Source: an uncultured Alistipes sp. | GTDB lineage: Bacteria; Bacteroidota; Bacteroidia; Bacteroidales; Rikenellaceae | NCBI GenBank assembly: GCA_900769405.1 | Contig: CAAGGL010000026.1 | Span: forward strand, 62,001-126,000 | Length of the DNA stretch: 64,000 bases | Direction: 5' to 3' | Shown here: positions 49,244 through 57,176 of the stretch, piece by piece | Layout: every line of letters starts with the position of its first letter | Numbering within the stretch: the stretch's first letter is position 1 | The notes under the pieces: generated by a model | Databases searched by the model: none | Seen by the model: only the letters and a program-made list of their open reading frames with translations | Told to the model about the DNA's origin: nothing | Translations under genes and position numbers: made by a program

Positions 49244-51541
49244 ATGCATATGAAGTTCATTATTCTTACATTACTTGCGACCGCGGCATTCCTTGCTGCA
49301 ATATTTTTTGGTCGCTGGCTCGGTCGCTCGATCGCCGCTAAACGAAATGGCGAGAAAATGCCGATCGTGCGCACCGTTCTGTTGGGCATCGTCTTTCTGG
49401 CTCTGGCCGTGGCGATGTTCGTAATGCAGGGCTGTACCCCTAAAACCGAACAAACTATGGAAAATCCGCTACTTACGGAGTGGAACGATCGCTTTGGCGT
49501 TCCGCCCTTTGACCGCATCAAGGCCGAGCATTTCGAGCCCGCGCTGACGCAGGCAATGTCGGTACACAATGCCGAAATCGACGCCATCGTCACCAACAAC
49601 GACGAGCCTTCGTTCGAGAACACCGTGCTGGCATTCGACAACTCGGGTAAGCTGCTCGAACGTGTCGAGCTCTGCTTCGGTATGTTGTGCGCTGCCGAAA
49701 CCAACCCCGAAATGCAGGCCGTAGAGCAGGCTATGTCGCCCAAACTGACCGCACATAGCGGCGCAATTATGATGAACGACGGCCTGTTCGAGCGTATCAA
49801 GAGCGTCTATGAGCGTCGTGGTGCGCTGGGTCTTGATTCGTTGCAGATTCGCCTGACCGAGAAGATCTATCGCCGCTTTGTTCGTGGTGGTGCGTTGCTC
49901 TCGGCCGAGGATAAGGAGCAGCTGCGCAAGGTTGATGAGGAGCTTGCGTCGGCACGCGTGAAGTATGCTGCAAATCTGCTGGCTGCAAATTCGGGCTTTG
50001 AGTTGGTGATCAACAAACTCGACGATCTGGACGGTCTGCCCTCGTCGGCACGTGACGCTGCGGCATCGGAGGCTGTGGCACGCGGTATGAAGGGCAAGTG
50101 GGTATTCACCACCAAGAAGCCGAGTATGCTGCCCTTCCTGACCTACTCGTCAAAGCGCGAGTTGCGCGAGAAACTCTATCGCGGATATCTGGATCGCTGC
50201 AACTACAACGACAGTATCGATAACAAGCAGGTTATCAACGACATCGTTCGTCTGCGCACCGAGCGTGCACATCTGCTGGGCTACCCCACTCACGCTCACT
50301 ATGTGCTGGACGTACAGATGGCTCGCACGCCCGAGAATGTCTATTCGATGATGGACGACCTGTGGACTCCCGCTTTGGAGCGCGCGAAGGCCGAGATGGA
50401 GGCTATGCGCGAGATGATGAAGAACGAAACCGGTCTTGACGACTTCGCGTCGTGGGATTGGTGGTACTATGCCGAGAAGGTTCGCAAACGCGACTACTCG
50501 CTCGACGAATCGTCGTTGCGCCCCTACTTCTCGTTGGAGAATGTTCGCTCGGGTATCTTCGAGCTGAGCAACCGCCTCTATGGTCTGACCTTCCGTCCCG
50601 TTCAGCTGCCCGTATATCACGAGGAGTGCGAAACTTACGAAGTGCTTGACGAGAAGAACGAGCACCTCGGTGTGCTCTACCTCGACTACCACCCGCGTGA
50701 CGGCAAGAGTGGTGGCGCTTGGTGTGGCGAGTACCGCACCCAGAGCTTCGACGCCGAGGGCAACCGCATCGCTCCCATCGTAAGCATCGTTTGCAACTTC
50801 TCGCGTCCGTCGGGCGGCGATCCCGCACTGCTCTCGATCGACGAGACTCAGACCTTCTTCCACGAGTTTGGTCACGCTCTGCACGCACTCTTCTCGCAGG
50901 TGAAGTATAGCGGTCTGGGCGGTGTCGAGCGCGACTTTGTCGAGTTGCCTTCGCAGATTATGGAGAATTGGTCGTTGGAGCCCGAGATGTTGCGTCGCTA
51001 CGCTCTGCACCACCGCACCAACGAGCCGATCCCGACCCATATGATCGAGAAATTGCAACGCAGCCGCCACTTCAACCAGGGTTTCAATACCGTTGAGTTG
51101 CTGGCAGCGTCGCTCACCGATATGGATATTCATACTATCGAGAACTACTCGCCCATCGACGTGAACGAGTTCGAGCGCAAGATGCTCAACGAGCGTCGCG
51201 GCCTGATGGAGCAGATCGCACCGCGCTATCGCTACCCCTATTTCAGCCACATCTTCGACGGCGGTTACTCGTCGGGCTATTACAGCTATCTGTGGGCCGA
51301 AGTACTTGATAAAGACGCTTATCAGGCATTTGTTGAGAGCGGCGACATCTTCAACAAGCGCATTGCTACCGACTTCCGCCATAAGCTGCTTGCACGTGGT
51401 GGCGAGGCCGACGGTATGGATCTCTATCGCGCCTTCCGCGGTGCCGATCCCGATCGCAAACCTCTGTTGCTCGGTCGTGGTCTGATCGAGGAGGAGATCG
51501 TTGAGAAGGAGAACGATACGCCTACGCTGACTATTCAATAG
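49244..51541 (+). CDS. M3-family metallopeptidase (peptidyl-dipeptidase Dcp type) with membrane N-terminus
   Basis: A protein of 765 residues. The first 65 residues carry two hydrophobic segments (FIILTLLATAAFLAAIFFG and TVLLGIVFLALAVAMFVMQG); the second ends in a lipobox-like VMQGC. The rest is a full-length M3 oligopeptidase (MENPLLTEWNDRFGVPPFDRI onward, about 700 residues). The zinc motif HEFGHALH is near residue 540, with the third ligand Glu in the downstream DFVELPSQIMEN region. Dcp enzymes remove C-terminal dipeptides. The double membrane start is not usual; the original start may be the MENPL methionine with the front part added. Confidence 0.88.
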   Translation: MHMKFIILTLLATAAFLAAIFFGRWLGRSIAAKRNGEKMPIVRTVLLGIVFLALAVAMFVMQGCTPKTEQTMENPLLTEWNDRFGVPPFDRIKAEHFEPALTQAMSVHNAEIDAIVTNNDEPSFENTVLAFDNSGKLLERVELCFGMLCAAETNPEMQAVEQAMSPKLTAHSGAIMMNDGLFERIKSVYERRGALGLDSLQIRLTEKIYRRFVRGGALLSAEDKEQLRKVDEELASARVKYAANLLAANSGFELVINKLDDLDGLPSSARDAAASEAVARGMKGKWVFTTKKPSMLPFLTYSSKRELREKLYRGYLDRCNYNDSIDNKQVINDIVRLRTERAHLLGYPTHAHYVLDVQMARTPENVYSMMDDLWTPALERAKAEMEAMREMMKNETGLDDFASWDWWYYAEKVRKRDYSLDESSLRPYFSLENVRSGIFELSNRLYGLTFRPVQLPVYHEECETYEVLDEKNEHLGVLYLDYHPRDGKSGGAWCGEYRTQSFDAEGNRIAPIVSIVCNFSRPSGGDPALLSIDETQTFFHEFGHALHALFSQVKYSGLGGVERDFVELPSQIMENWSLEPEMLRRYALHHRTNEPIPTHMIEKLQRSRHFNQGFNTVELLAASLTDMDIHTIENYSPIDVNEFERKMLNERRGLMEQIAPRYRYPYFSHIFDGGYSSGYYSYLWAEVLDKDAYQAFVESGDIFNKRIATDFRHKLLARGGEADGMDLYRAFRGADPDRKPLLLGRGLIEEEIVEKENDTPTLTIQ

Positions 51542-51565
51542 ATGTAACCAAACATCACTCGCAAT

Positions 51566-51600
51566 AACAAAGTCGCGCCCCTCGGAGCGCGACTTTGTTT
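51566..51600 (+). terminator. Terminator after the M3 peptidase
   Basis: A 13-bp stem (51566-51578 with 51587-51599) carries an AACAAAG foot, giving TTTGTTTGTTTT after the hairpin on the plus strand. Confidence 0.85.
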
Positions 51601-51630
51601 GTTTTCGGTCGAAAATATTTCACATTTCTC

Positions 51631-51663
51631 TTGACTCGTACCTAAGGGTATGTATTAACTTTG
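51631..51663 (+). promoter_or_regulatory. MerR-type promoter: stretched spacer with inverted repeat
   Basis: TTGACT at 51631 and TAACTTTG at 51656-51663 fit a -33 and a -7 element with a 22-base gap between TTG and the -7 box. TACC-TAAG-GGTA (51639-51650) lies centrally in this spacer, where MerR proteins bind and twist long spacers. It precedes the merR-like gene by 28 bases and suggests self-regulation. Confidence 0.6.
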
Positions 51664-51691
51664 CACTCGCCGGCAAATAAATCGTACGATT

Positions 51692-52513
51692 ATGAGGAAC
51701 AAAACAAAGTTAAAAATCGGAGAGTTCTCAAAGATAATGCAGGTGACCGTGAAGACCTTACGTCACTATGAGCAGCGAGGATTGCTCGCACCCAATGAAG
51801 TGGATGAATGGACGGGGTATCGCTATTACAGCATAGCGCAGATGCAACGGCTCAACACCATTCGAGGGTTACAGCGACAGGGTTTCACACTCGAAGAGAT
51901 CAAGGAGCTGTTAGAGGAAGGCACGCAGCCAAGCATCGAACAACTGACTCAAAAGATCGAGGAGACAGAGCGACAGCTGCAATTGCTGACGGAGCGCCGT
52001 AGTCAATTGCTCAAATGGGTGGACTCTCACAAACAGATCAACACAATGGAAAAATTTAGTATTCAATCTCTGCCCGAGATTATCGTGGCAACTCATCGTG
52101 AGGTCATCGCTGATTATAGCCAACTGGGGCTGCTTTGCGTGAATAAGATTGGTCCCGAGATGCAACGCCTCGGTTGCAAGTGTCCCCCACCAGGATACTG
52201 CTTTACCATAGAGCACAATCAGGAGTACCGCTCTGCCAGCATCGACATCGAGTATTGCGAGCAGGTGGAAGAGATGGGCAATGATAGCGACATTATACAG
52301 TTTAAGCGCCTGCCTGCTGTGGCGAAAGCACTCTGTATGAAGCACTTTGGCCCTTACGAGCGTTTCTACGAATCGTACGCCCAAGCATTCAGCTATATGG
52401 AGGAGCAGGGGTACAAGATTGCAGGCGATCCGCGTACCTGCTATATTGACGGTATTTGGAACCAAGACGATCCCGAGCGCTGGCTGTCGATTATTCAGAT
52501 TCCAATCGAGTAA
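51692..52513 (+). CDS. MerR-family regulator with GyrI-like effector domain
   Basis: A protein of 273 residues. The N-terminal MerR HTH (KIGEFSKIMQVTVKTLRHYEQRGLL, WTGYRYYSIAQMQRL) is followed by a coiled-coil dimer helix at about 75-120 and a GyrI/BmrR-like ligand domain at about 125-273 (ECREYRS-like ITEHNQEYRSASIDIEYCEQ, KALCMKHFGPYERFYESY). Such regulators bind small lipophilic compounds. No efflux gene is adjacent, so the target is unknown apart from its own promoter. Confidence 0.9.
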   Translation: MRNKTKLKIGEFSKIMQVTVKTLRHYEQRGLLAPNEVDEWTGYRYYSIAQMQRLNTIRGLQRQGFTLEEIKELLEEGTQPSIEQLTQKIEETERQLQLLTERRSQLLKWVDSHKQINTMEKFSIQSLPEIIVATHREVIADYSQLGLLCVNKIGPEMQRLGCKCPPPGYCFTIEHNQEYRSASIDIEYCEQVEEMGNDSDIIQFKRLPAVAKALCMKHFGPYERFYESYAQAFSYMEEQGYKIAGDPRTCYIDGIWNQDDPERWLSIIQIPIE

Positions 52514-52539
52514 AACGTCGCCACCACTAAGCAACAAAA

Positions 52540-52563
52540 AAGGCCGCCCGTCTGGGCAGCCTT
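52540..52563. terminator. Bidirectional terminator
   Basis: AAGGC and GCCC pair with GGGC and GCCTT around a C-A mismatch, between convergent genes; AT-rich flanks (AACAAAA and TCCTTGTTT) on both sides. Confidence 0.75.
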
Positions 52564-52569
52564 CCTTGT

Positions 52570-53418
52570 TTATTTACGTTTATAGACCCACAGGTCGGGC
52601 AGTGCGGCACGGTGATCGCGGATAAATGCCGAAGCCTCGGCACCATCGGTCGATTCAAAACCGCTGACCATAAATTTCGAGCCCTGGAACGCATAGACTC
52701 GGCACGCGATTTCGGGGTTGCGGCGCGCCATCTGCTCAATATATTTTCGAGCATTCTCCTCGGTCGAGAAGACTCCGACAACAACATAGCTTACACCTGA
52801 TGTCATCTGACCAATCGCGGTCGGCTCAGGTGTCGCCACCTCCTCAACAGGAGCGGACTCAACTTCCTCTTCAACCGCCACGCTATCAATCGTTTCGGGT
52901 GCAGGAGCGACAACCTCTTGTGCCATAATCTCGGGCGCAGTGGTCGGTCGGTTCTGCAAGTACCACCAGGCAGCACCAGCCGCACTCACCACGACAACAG
53001 CAGCCAGACCGATCCACACACCTCGCAACGAGCGACGGCGGCGCAACACAATAGGCGCAGCTGCTACGGGATTGAGCAGACGCTCCAACTCCTCCGAGGG
53101 TTTGAAGAAGTCCGACTCAATGCAACCAACACCCTCGATCACCACCGAGTGACCCTGCTTGATGCGGTGCAACCAGCGGCGATAGGCCTCCTCGCCCTCC
53201 TCGCGTGTGCAACCCGCCACGACAATCATCTCATCGAGCAACGAAAGTCCCTCCTCGCGGCTCGAATATCGGAACATATTGCGAGGCGGAGTGAGCGTCG
53301 TGCCGTCGAGTTTGGCCGCAATGCGTCGAAAACGCAGCGAGCCGATACCGGGCAGTACCACCGTGCGATGCTGCGCCAACAGATTGAGCAACAGCTGTGT
53401 AATGCTATCGTTTACCAC
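52570..53418 (-). CDS. HU-like (CCDC81-type) and SPOR domain membrane protein
   Basis: A protein of 282 residues. The N-terminal 110 residues are an HU/IHF-fold domain pair of the CCDC81-like prokaryotic type (ITQLLLNLLAQHRTVVLPGIGSL, QGHSVVIEGVGCIE). A single membrane helix is near 135-155, then an acidic Pro/Glu/Ala linker, and a C-terminal SPOR domain at about 208-282 (SYVVVGVFSTEENARKYIEQM). SPOR domains bind denuded septal peptidoglycan, so a division-site role is likely. Its start overlaps the end of lgt by 7 bases. Confidence 0.88.
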   Translation of the reverse strand: MVNDSITQLLLNLLAQHRTVVLPGIGSLRFRRIAAKLDGTTLTPPRNMFRYSSREEGLSLLDEMIVVAGCTREEGEEAYRRWLHRIKQGHSVVIEGVGCIESDFFKPSEELERLLNPVAAAPIVLRRRRSLRGVWIGLAAVVVVSAAGAAWWYLQNRPTTAPEIMAQEVVAPAPETIDSVAVEEEVESAPVEEVATPEPTAIGQMTSGVSYVVVGVFSTEENARKYIEQMARRNPEIACRVYAFQGSKFMVSGFESTDGAEASAFIRDHRAALPDLWVYKRK

Positions 53419-54308
53419 TTTTTCTTCTTTGCTTTTGGTTTCTTGGTTGCGGGTGCGGGCGTTGCGGAAGCGCTCTTCACCTCCGCAGGTTTGACCTCAG
53501 GGCGCGACAGCGAGTACCAGATCAGCACAAACGCCATCACAATGAACGGCACACTGAGCCACTGACCCATATTGAGTGTCATCGACTGCTCAAAGGCCTC
53601 CTGATTCTCCTTGACAAACTCGATCAGGAATCGTGTGAGGAATATACCGATCAGACCCACACCGAACATAAATCCCGGACGACGGCGCGCCATATCGCGC
53701 TTATAGTAGAGCCACGCCAGCACCAGGAACGTAACTATATAGCACAGAGCCTCATAGATCTGCGCGGGGTGACGTGCCACCATAGCCTCGACGGGCGTTC
53801 CGGCGGGATAAAGACGTGCGAAGATAAAGCCCCACGGAGCGTCGGTCGGAGCGCCGATAATCTCCGAATTGAGCAGATTACCAATGCGCACCATCGCGCC
53901 ACCGATTGCAACCGCGATCATAATTCGGTCGAGCGACCAGAGGTAGGGCAACTTATTGCGGCGCGAGAACAACCACAAACCGATCAGCAGACCGATCGCT
54001 GCGCCGTGACTCGCCATACCGCCATCGCGGATATCGGTCAGAATACGCAGAGGTTCAGCCAGATACTTATCGGGCTCATAGAACAGGCAGTGACCCACAC
54101 GCGAGCCAATGATCGTTGCCAGCGTACCGAAATAGAAGATCGACTCCGACACCTTTTCGGGCAGTCCCTCGCGCTTGACAAAGCGGTCGAACATCACCGC
54201 CGCCAAACCAATGGCCAAAGCCCACATCAAGCCATAGTAGCGAATATCAAAATTCTCGCCCAGGCGTAACATTACGGGATCAAAATCCCAATAGATTGAC
54301 ATTAACAT
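53412..54308 (-). CDS. lgt: Prolipoprotein diacylglyceryl transferase
   Basis: A protein of 298 residues with seven membrane helices. The Lgt signature GGAMVRIGNLLNSEIIG (Arg and Asn of the active region) and RHPAQIYEALCY are clear; GGMASHGAAIG carries the conserved His. It adds diacylglycerol to the lipobox cysteine of prolipoproteins in the inner membrane, which this genome uses heavily. The C-terminal 25 residues are Lys/Ala-rich and not part of the enzyme. It lies 12 bases after the repressor-like gene. Confidence 0.96.
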   Translation of the reverse strand: MLMSIYWDFDPVMLRLGENFDIRYYGLMWALAIGLAAVMFDRFVKREGLPEKVSESIFYFGTLATIIGSRVGHCLFYEPDKYLAEPLRILTDIRDGGMASHGAAIGLLIGLWLFSRRNKLPYLWSLDRIMIAVAIGGAMVRIGNLLNSEIIGAPTDAPWGFIFARLYPAGTPVEAMVARHPAQIYEALCYIVTFLVLAWLYYKRDMARRRPGFMFGVGLIGIFLTRFLIEFVKENQEAFEQSMTLNMGQWLSVPFIVMAFVLIWYSLSRPEVKPAEVKSASATPAPATKKPKAKKKKW

Positions 54309-54320
54309 ATAGTATAAATT

Positions 54321-54971
54321 TTATTTGCAAATAACGTTCAACACTCCGCGTATCTGGTAGAGCTGTTGCATCTGCTCGCGGCTGATGTTGCTGATCGAGG
54401 CAGGCACTCGACCGCCCGTCACCTTCAATTTGCGAGTCTTGCTCAGCGTTTTGATATAGCACGCACCCGCATATTGATCCGCAATCAGAATATACTGACC
54501 CATACGCACATAGCGATTCTCCATACGGCGCACAAAGATATACGCGCCCTCGGGAAAACCATCCTTATCGCGCCAATTGTGGGCGATCACCGCGCAACAA
54601 TCCTCCAAACCGGGCATCGTCACATAGCCGTCGGGCTTGCCATCGACAATGCGGCGAATATCCTCCGAGCAGGTGCAGTTGAAGAGCGGAATACCCGTTG
54701 CGCCATTGTCATCGACATACATCGCCCCCTCGCCCGTCATCAACCACGAAAAGCTGATCTGCGGATAGTACTCGACGATGCGTCGCGCCAGCTCGCGGCT
54801 GATGCCGTTGTTACCCTTCTTGATCTGGTAGAGGTTTTCGCCTCGCAACAAACCGATGCAACGCGCGAAAGCGTTGATACTCATACCGCTCATCTTGACC
54901 AGCGTTTCGATTCGCTGCCAAGCGGTGAGCCTCGACGGAGCATCGGCAACCAAGTTTGGGTTTTGAGTCAT
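54321..54971 (-). CDS. Repressor-like HTH protein with S24-like domain lacking catalytic Ser
   Basis: A protein of 216 residues. An XRE-like helix-turn-helix covers about 15-80 (MSGMSINAFARCIGL, YPQISFSWLMTGEGAM). The C-terminal part resembles the S24/LexA fold of phage repressors (VTMPGLEDCCAVIAHN, FPEGAYIFVRRMENRYVRMGQYILI), but the GDSM serine motif is replaced by AHNWRDKDG, so self-cleavage is not expected. It is the first gene of the operon with lgt and the SPOR protein. A regulator of unknown target. Confidence 0.75.
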   Translation of the reverse strand: MTQNPNLVADAPSRLTAWQRIETLVKMSGMSINAFARCIGLLRGENLYQIKKGNNGISRELARRIVEYYPQISFSWLMTGEGAMYVDDNGATGIPLFNCTCSEDIRRIVDGKPDGYVTMPGLEDCCAVIAHNWRDKDGFPEGAYIFVRRMENRYVRMGQYILIADQYAGACYIKTLSKTRKLKVTGGRVPASISNISREQMQQLYQIRGVLNVICK

Positions 54972-55036
54972 CGTTTATAAATTCGGTTATTAATTTTCAA
55001 AATCTAAATATTTTCCCCATATTTGCAACTCGGTTT

Positions 55037-55108
55037 GGTCCCGTAGTTCAATGGATAGAATATATGATTCCGGTTCATACGATATGGGTTCGATTCCCGT
55101 CGGGACTG
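55037..55108 (+). tRNA. tRNA-Arg (CCG)
   Basis: Acceptor stem GGTCCCG/CGGGACT (one G-T pair), D arm with AATGGATAG, anticodon stem TATGA/TCATA with loop TTCCGGT giving CCG, and T arm ATGGG-TTCGATT-CCCGT. CCA is not encoded. The 219 bases after it, up to the promoter box at 55328, hold no gene I can support. Confidence 0.9.
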
Positions 55109-55327
55109 CTTTCGATCGCGCATTATCGTTTTAGCCATCACAAAGCTACGATATTGGGCTGGATTTTACAATAGGATATTCGATTTATCGCCCACTTTTG
55201 CGCCATTTAGGCTATTTTTTGACCGATTCGGTCAGCCAAAAGTTTACTCGTTTCGCCACCTTTGGTCTATTTTGGAAATTTAGTTCGGATTTGGATCGAG
55301 CAGTTAGGTTATCTTCAAATTTTATCG

Positions 55328-55335
55328 TATATTTG
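55328..55335 (+). promoter_or_regulatory. Bacteroidetes -7 box for the NarX/NarL-type pair
   Basis: TATATTTG lies 43 bases before the sensor kinase start. Confidence 0.6.
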
Positions 55336-55378
55336 TTCATTGAAAACAGGGGGCACGCCCGATTAACGAATTTCAAAT

Positions 55379-56362
55379 ATGGTACTTAAAGCGCTAATTA
55401 TCATATCGATCATTCTCCAAACAATGGCTATAATCGCAGCCATCAGATTGGTGCGCCTGACCAAATACAACTCGATCTGGATTCTGCTGATCATCGGAAT
55501 GGCCGCAACTTCGGCTACACGATTCGAGCAATATCTCCAAATATTCATCGACGACTCGAACCTCAGCGGTTCAAAAGAACTGTTCATCTGGCTCGACGCC
55601 ATCGCCTCGCTCTGTATCGCCGTCGGAGTGCTCTATGCCCATAAACTCTTCACCTACATCAGCCACCTCAACCACCAGCGCAGATTGACCAACAAGCGCA
55701 TCGTGGCGGCAGTGTTGCACACCGAGGAGAAGTTCCGTTCGCGTTACTCGCGCGAGCTGCACGACGGTATGGGTCCCCTGCTCTCGTCGGCCAAAATGTC
55801 GATGTCGGTATTGTCCAAACGCGTTGAGAAAGAGGAGGATCGCGAGTTGATAGCCTCGACCTCGGTAGTGATTGACGAGGCCATACGTTCGTTGCGCGAG
55901 ATCTCGAACAACCTCTCGCCGCAGGTGCTCAACGACTTCGGTCTGGTGCGCGGCATCAGCAACTTCATCAACAAGAGCCCGCAGTTGAGCGCGATCGAGG
56001 TTCAGTTCGACACCAACCTGCGCAAGGAGCGTTTCGATAGCAACATCGAGGTAATCCTCTACCGCGTTACGTGCGAGCTGATCAACAACTCGCTCAAACA
56101 TTCGGGATGCACCCGCATCGAGCTTAACCTGCAACACGTGTACGACCGTATATATCTGACCTACAAGGATAATGGTTGTGGTTTTGACACCCGCGCCGTG
56201 AATGGTTGCGGTATGGGAATGTCGAACCTCACATCACGAATACACTCCCTCGGTGGCATTATCGACATCACGAGCCAGCCCAATGCGGGTATGTCGGCGT
56301 CGATCATCGTGAGCACATCGAGCGAACCTATTGTAAACGAAGAAGAGAATGACGATGAGTAA
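55379..56362 (+). CDS. NarX-type sensor histidine kinase (HisKA_3)
   Basis: A protein of 327 residues. Two membrane segments are near 2-22 and 30-47, and a third hydrophobic one near 70-90; there is no large sensor domain. The HisKA_3 phosphoacceptor region is FRSRYSRELHDGMGPLLSSAK, and the HATPase part has CELINNSLKHSG and GCGFDTR. Its last codons overlap the start of the response regulator, so the pair is translationally coupled. Confidence 0.92.
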   Translation: MVLKALIIISIILQTMAIIAAIRLVRLTKYNSIWILLIIGMAATSATRFEQYLQIFIDDSNLSGSKELFIWLDAIASLCIAVGVLYAHKLFTYISHLNHQRRLTNKRIVAAVLHTEEKFRSRYSRELHDGMGPLLSSAKMSMSVLSKRVEKEEDRELIASTSVVIDEAIRSLREISNNLSPQVLNDFGLVRGISNFINKSPQLSAIEVQFDTNLRKERFDSNIEVILYRVTCELINNSLKHSGCTRIELNLQHVYDRIYLTYKDNGCGFDTRAVNGCGMGMSNLTSRIHSLGGIIDITSQPNAGMSASIIVSTSSEPIVNEEENDDE

Positions 56363-57020
56363 CCAACCCTACAAAATTTTCTTGGTCGATGACCACACGC
56401 TCTTCCGCAACGGATTGCGTGGACTGCTCGACTCACGCGCCGACTGCCAGGTAGTCGGCGAGGCATCGAGTGGCGAGGAGTTTCTTGCGAAACTGCCCGA
56501 CTGCGACATCGACGTAGTATTTATGGACATCGCAATGGGAGGCATCTCGGGCGACGAAACCACCGCCCGCGCACTCGAAATACGTCCCGACCTGAAAGTC
56601 ATCACGCTCTCGATGTTTGGCGACGAGGATTACTACTACCGTATGGTTTCGGTGGGTGCGAAGGGATTTCTGCTCAAAAGCTCGGACATCGACGAGGTGA
56701 CCACCGCGATCGAAACCGTAGCCAACGGCGGCAGCTACTTCTCGCAAGAGCTGTTGGATTCGCTGGTCAGCTGTCTGCGCACCACGCCCCAGCCCAATCC
56801 GCCGGCTGTGACCGAGGAGGACGAGGAGCTTTCGGAGCGCGAGTTGGAGGTGCTGTTGGAGATCTGCAAGGGTCTGTCGAATCAGCAGATTGCCGACAAA
56901 CTATTCATCTCGAAGCGCACCGTCGATAAGCACCGCGCCAACATCTTGGATAAGACCGGTTGCCCGAACACCGCCAATCTGGTGGTCTATGCCATCAAGC
57001 ATAATCTGGTGGAGATTTGA
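56349..57020 (+). CDS. NarL/FixJ-type response regulator
   Basis: A protein of 223 residues (221 if it starts at the second ATG, 56355). The receiver has IFLVDDHTLFRNGL, phosphoacceptor Asp in VVFMDIAMGG and Lys in FLLKSSD. A LuxR-type HTH lies at about 155-215 (LSERELEVLLEICKGLSNQQIADKLFISKRTVDKH in part). It acts with the kinase encoded just upstream. Confidence 0.95.
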   Translation: MTMSNQPYKIFLVDDHTLFRNGLRGLLDSRADCQVVGEASSGEEFLAKLPDCDIDVVFMDIAMGGISGDETTARALEIRPDLKVITLSMFGDEDYYYRMVSVGAKGFLLKSSDIDEVTTAIETVANGGSYFSQELLDSLVSCLRTTPQPNPPAVTEEDEELSERELEVLLEICKGLSNQQIADKLFISKRTVDKHRANILDKTGCPNTANLVVYAIKHNLVEI

Positions 57021-57031
57021 GGAATAAAATT

Positions 57032-57066
57032 AGGCCGCGTCCAGCGTTGGGCGCGGCTTCTTCGTT
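57032..57066 (+). terminator. Terminator after the NarL-type regulator
   Basis: An 11-bp stem (57032-57042 with 57049-57059, two G-T pairs) is followed by CTTCTTCGTT. Confidence 0.75.
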
Positions 57067-57085
57067 GAAATAATTGATATAAAAG

Positions 57086-57163
57086 TACGCACGCGGTGGC
57101 GTGGGGCGGCGCGACTAAAAGTCGCGGGCGCCACCGCGTGTGACAAAATCAGAGATTTTGCCA
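57086..57163 (+). repeat. Nested palindromic element, copy B
   Basis: Like copy A at 7777, it begins TACGCAC and ends TTTTGCCAA (57156-57164). The outer stem is CACGCGGTGGCG (57090-57101) with CGCCACCGCGTG (57129-57140), 12 bp and perfect; compared with copy A several base pairs are changed on both sides together. The G-rich strand, the inner hairpin (57110-57126) and the hairpin at 57144-57160 are the same as in A. It follows a plus-strand gene and its terminator and ends 13 bases before the stop of the convergent NtrC-like gene. Confidence 0.75.
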
Positions 57164-57176
57164 ATTAAATTCTTTC

